A DNA stretch of 64,000 nt from Yponomeuta sedellus (Eukaryota > Arthropoda > Insecta > Lepidoptera > Yponomeutidae), in contig OW203721.1 in the NCBI GenBank assembly GCA_934045075.1, positions 22,072,672 to 22,136,671 of the forward strand. The letters run 5' to 3'. Both the position numbers and the translations under genes were made by a program. The number at the start of each line of letters is the position of its first letter. The first letter of the stretch is position 1. Under the pieces are notes generated by a model, which saw only the letters and a program-made list of their open reading frames with translations, ran no database searches and was not told where the DNA came from. Below, one piece after another: positions 36,501 to 42,500 of the stretch.

Positions 36501-39500
36501 GATCTACACGCCACAGAACCGCAATCCGCTGTTGAACGTCGACGCTGCTGTCAACTACTGGTGAGGACTTGTGGAGCTGTAATAACAGCCAAAGAGTGTA
36601 TAACGACTACGTAGCGACAGCTATTCTCAGCACAAAGTTACCAAAGAGAATGTTATATTCTTTTTAATGCACTAACCCGTGCTAAGGACAATTTTAAAAA
36701 CCTATTTAGAGGCTAAAAATTCCACCCATGCCGGGACTCGAACCCGCGACCTCTGGCTAACCGTGCCAGCGCTCTCCCAACTGAGGTAATGGGCGACTTA
36801 CCGGCATCAGTGAAATTTCGAATACTCGAAATTTTTACAATACTCTCTACAATACTCTCTGTATTAAAGAGTACGTAAAAAGTAAAGTTGACAAAGCAAT
36901 TCACATGTGGTTATACTCTTTGGCAATTCGTACATAAAAGTTCATACAAAATTGTCAGCTGTCCTAATATAATGTTAGTAAATATTCTTATTGTAGTATT
37001 TACAGTGCTAGTATTTATTAAAGATAACAATATCTTATCTACCTTCTTTATAACTTCTTTTTTTTACGTAGTCTATAATCGTACCACAGCCCACAGGCCT
37101 TCTCTCGGAGAAAGAAAAAGTGTGGGCTTAATTACCACGCGTGCCCAACGCGGATTGGCAATTTCAAGCACTGATCTATTTTAACACCTCATACACTCAG
37201 GTTTCCTCACGATGTTTTCCTTCGCAGTTAGCGAGTGGTATTGCTATTTTATTTATACCTTCCTTAGAGAAGATACCCGTGCCCCTCGGTGGGGACATAA
37301 TGGGTTGACGATGATGACGATTGCTATTTTAACTTCACAAATGTACATAACTTAGAAAACAAAGTCATTGGTTCTCATGCTCGCTCTGGGTGTCGAACCT
37401 GGATCTCCCTCTTCAGAGTCCATTGTTCTACGCTAGGCTACCGCCGCTTTTTTCGTAAAATTTCTTCCCAAATTAAATCCCTAATAAAATTAATAATAAA
37501 TAAATATTCATGGACATATTACACAGATCTCGTTAGCCCTATACTAAGTACAACTAAATGACTTGTTTTATAGGAAAAAATAAAATTCTATAAACCTCTT
37601 TTTAGAAATAACTTAGAAAAAAATTCTCTTTTTAAAATGAGCCTTTGCCCACAGGCTGCATTCCGGAGCGCCTTCAAACAAGATCGTGGTGGGCATCTCC
37701 ACGAAGGCCCGCACCTGGAAGCTGGACTCCGAGAGCGAGATCGCTGGCGTCCCCCCCCTACACGCCGACGGACCTGGCGAGGCTGGTACGTAGCTTACCT
37801 TGAATTACCTTAAACCTTACCTTGAGGTAAACGAGGTAAACAACAAACGAATAAAGCGAACTCTTTGAACAGACGATGAAAGAAATATTGGCGGTGCCAA
37901 TTCGGGGTGGCCAATAATAATTCCTAGAGTAGAATGTGTACCTACTCGAAATTTAGTTACACAAACATAATGAACTTGCACAAAAACATGCTTTAATCCT
38001 TTAGCCGGCAGAGCTAGTATACATTATTCTTGGTTGAATTTGTACTGAAATTATTTAATTTGAAATGAAAAGGTTTAATCCAAAGTAGCAGTAACTGCGG
38101 CTTAATGAACGTTACAATTTAAACTAGTGGACTACATTCACATGAACACCTGGTGTTTATTTCAAAATCTAAATCATTTTGTAGAAAAAATGTTGTAGTC
38201 ATTAGAGAGGCCATGTAGGTATTAATCATGATAGTTGTAATTTTACTGCAAATAATAATTCAAGTCACGTGGTGCATCGGACTCCAACAATGACGTCATA
38301 AGGTGTTCTTAACGATATGTATTGTAAAAAATGCGAGTCATTTTTATAAACTGAGCCCCAGCCATCTTGTGTCCTGTCCTGAGATATGTGTTCTGCAGTG
38401 AAACATGATAAAGCTCTATATAGACACCAAAACCACTTTTACCTCTATGCACTCTACTGTATTTTGTATTTTTTTAAAGACTAAAAATAATAATTACAAT
38501 TATAATGTACGTACTTCGCAGGACCTTACACCAAGACCGAAGGCATCCTCAGCTACCCTGAAGTCTGCATGAAGCTGATCAACCCCAGCCACCAGAAGGG
38601 TATGCGCCCTCACCTCAGGAAGGTCACTGACCCCAGCAAGAGATTCGGTAAGTCCCAAACAAACTATCATTTGTCGACCAGACTGTTTGAAATTGAATTA
38701 TTTGTAAATTGCTAACGCTGGTTTTTTTATTTGTTTCCTTTTACTTGTTGAGTTTACAGATAACGGCAAAAAATAATCCGCCCCGGCAATATTTCTTTAA
38801 GTCAGAAAACGAATTAGGCGTCCATTGCTAGACTTAGGCCTAGCAATGGACGCCTAATTCGGATTAGCTCCGAGCAAATCGAGCTGGATTTTCAGAAATG
38901 GGTAATACGGTAGGTTATCTTAAAATATCTTGTTTCTTGTGAATTCACGTCACTAGTCGATTTGAGTGAGCGATTCTAAACCGATATAAACCTAACGATG
39001 TTAGTTAAAATTAGTTAAAAACTGGGTACTCATATTTCTGTTATTTCATTATTATCATTGCTTATACTATTTTTATGTTTAATGCACTAACCCGTGCTAA
39101 GGAACAAATTTAAAAACCTATTTAGAGGCTAAAAATTTTCCCGGCATGGGTGAAATTTTTAGCCTCTAAATAGGTTTTTAAATTTGTTCCTTAGCACGGG
39201 TTAGTGCATTAAAAATAAAAATAGTATAATCATGTGGGTACAGTGATATCGTTCCGATGTTAAAACCTAACTGCAAAGTAGGTAGTCGGGGCTGTAAGTA
39301 ATGCAATTTGCTTAAGTCAGATGTCGCTGCCTGTACGTAATACAGAGAATAGTGTAAAGAGGTTCGAAATTTCACTGATGCCGTGAGTCGCCCATTGGCT
39401 CAATTGGTACAGCGCTGGCATGGATAGCCAGAGGTTGCGGGTTCGAATCCCGGCATGGGTGAAATTTTTAGCCTCTAAATAGGTTTTTAAATATTATCAT

Positions 39501-42500
39501 TGCTGTTACTGTAATTTCTGTGTACAATAAAGAATATTCTATTTATCTACTCACACGCATGGCCTTACGGGGAATTGCGCCTTTTGAGAAGAAGACGTGC
39601 CACGTAATGGCCCGTTACGGATGTGGTTCTTTTGAGAAATTGTTCTTCTTAGGTTTCTAATAAGATCAGATAAGAGATTTCTAATGAAATAAGCTCGCCA
39701 TGTACACTTTTTTTTTATAAATTTGTGTCTTCTGTATGATTTTTATGTGCACAATAAAGTGCAAGTACATAATATAACTTAAAAAAGGATTGCTTGAAAA
39801 TGATATCCGTGGTAACGCATGACACCTATTCTGTTACGCCTTTAGGACAGGTCACAAAGTTCGTACAAATTCGATGTTTCCGAAAATTGCTGAGGCGCAT
39901 TATTTTTTTCGTTGATCTTCGTCCAATACATTTCACAAAATCTTCGCACAGCTTGAAGGAATGCAATACGAAATAGAGTCATTATGGAAACATGCATCAA
40001 ACGCGTCATGTAGAATTTAATATTTCAGAGCGGGTCTTAACCATGGACGCTGATGTTACTCACGTATTTGGTTGGTACTGGTTTTTAGCGACATGCTTTG
40101 GGCTTTTGTTCACGTTGATTGGGTCTTACCATTTACCATCTGACAACAGCACATCCACCATTACGTCGATACGATATCAACCCTTATATGTCCCCACTGC
40201 TGGGGCACGGGTCTCTTCCTGCATTGCAAGGAGCTTTGGTCAACCGCCAACTATTACATAGATTTATTAAATTACTTTACGGGCGACTTCACAATAAAAA
40301 TGTAATGATTGATAGGCTGTCGATTGTCCGTCATACCTGCATTGTAGAGTGGACGAATATAACAAGCACGCTTCAAAATTAAGTAGTCGACAACCTGTAA
40401 GGTTTAACCGCTCATTTCGCTTTCTCGACAAACGAAAACCCATAGCTATCCATCGTAAATAAGGATAATCTACGCGATAAGTAGATCCTATTCAACACTT
40501 CAACACTGGTGCTTAGAGTCGCAGGGGTGAATCAAGCGTGTTGTCGAAAGTATTTTTTATTCTTTAGTTTTATTTTTTAGAGATTATGGCTTTTTTACTA
40601 ATGTCAGTTTTAAATTCAGTTTAGTTAGATTCTTTCAGTGGAGGGGAGTTTTAGGGGTCTAGTTCAGTGTGTCTAGTGTAAAAAAGTCTGAAGTGTTAAA
40701 TAAATATGGACCTACAGGTTTGTTGTTTAGTTCGTCATCATCATAAACCCATTACGTCCCCACTGAGGGGCACGGGTCTCTTCCCTGAGGAAGCTATAGG
40801 CCATACTCCACCACGGGGGCCAAGTCTAATTTATTTATTGAAAAGAAAAGTATAGGCACCCATACGGTGCTAAATAAGGCGGTCAAGGTGAATTTACATT
40901 TATGCACTTCGGTGACAGTTAATATTAATTAAACCTGATTTTTAAATTCACTAATTTCAATATGTCGCTCGGTGGCGGAGTAGCAAAGAGCCTATTTTGT
41001 GTACTGTTCAGCCTACTAGGCCTATTTTGTGTCAGTTGCACAAATAAATAATTCCTTTTATAAGGCCTGAGTTTTATTTTGTGTGGGATTTAAACCTTTA
41101 GCTATCTAATATTTACAGTCAACAGCATTTTAACCTTTGCTTACGCACACTTATCAGTTAGAGACCGTGGTATGAACTTTTGCTCTGGGGCATATCTGAG
41201 CCAAATATTTCCCCTGCTGTGCAGTGCGGCAACGCGGCCAGTGTAATGGGGACTCTTGGGTCAGATGTGGCTCGTAGAGATTGATTCAGTTAGGTTTTTT
41301 TACTAACATTTGTTTAATTTTAATATTGTTTTGGACTCGTAGTATTTTCTTCAGAACCTAACCTTTACAACAAAACTATAAAGGTTGAAATGCTGGCTAC
41401 ATGGCTACAACATTTAACACTTGTCTGCATGTTATGTTTTCGCTTTTAAAGAGTATGCCTAACACAATTTAAGTCTAAATTTGATTGTTAAACATCAGTC
41501 TTATTTATTAAAATACGTCTCACATACACGTAACGAACGAACGTCAATATCTTATATGTCGCTTTTAGATCGTTTTAGCGATAAGGCCGCCAATTGTATA
41601 CGGTAAAACTTCGATAAGTGAGCCTTTCAATGTATTTTAATTTCTAGTGGGTACAATAGACCTCTAATTGAATATAATCTTTTCTTCCTTTTATTCCTCA
41701 AAAGCTCTCCGTAAAGGCAATTTCTTTAATCTGTCCCTCATCTAATGCCTTGTAAAATCTTCATCACAGACAATTTTATACAGGGTTTGTTGGAATTTTT
41801 AAGAGATTGGGTTCTTATAAATAAGGCTGAACGTTCAACAAAATATGTGAAATTATTGTTTTAAATTTTATTCTTTAGGATTTTATACTTTAGACTAAGT
41901 GGGAGGGGTATTCTCTTCGGTGACTGTGGTGTGGTATTTCCGATAAATGAGTTAAAACCACATCGCTTATAAACTAAAAATTCAAAAAGTTGGCATACGA
42001 GCATAGCATATATTTTTTACATTTTACTGTATTCCTGCAAACATTGCAACATTAAACTGTACTGTATTCAGGTTTTCTGCAATGGTTGGGATGGATTTCT
42101 ATGTATACCTACAGGGTTAAAACAAAGTCCCCCTATAGTCCAAAAATGGAGGGTTATACTTGTCAAATAGATCGTATGTATCCATTTTTATGATCTGAAA
42201 ATTTCGCCAAAAAAACTAGGAACATGTTTTGGTAGAGAAAAACCTTCGTAATACCGGAATATACATCATTTGTTCTAGACTAAAGTTGCGTTGAAATTAA
42301 TAGCTAAACAGTTAATATTGTATTCGCTATTTCGAAATTTTCCAAAGTTGCGTATTGACGAGCAGTACGCCCTATTTTCGGATGTACTTATTTGAATAAA
42401 TAAAGAAAAAAAAATTGTCACTTTAATAGTATTCTAGCTATATTCTATTGAGTATATTGCATTATATTCTAGCTTAACTCTAGAATATGATTAGATTGTT

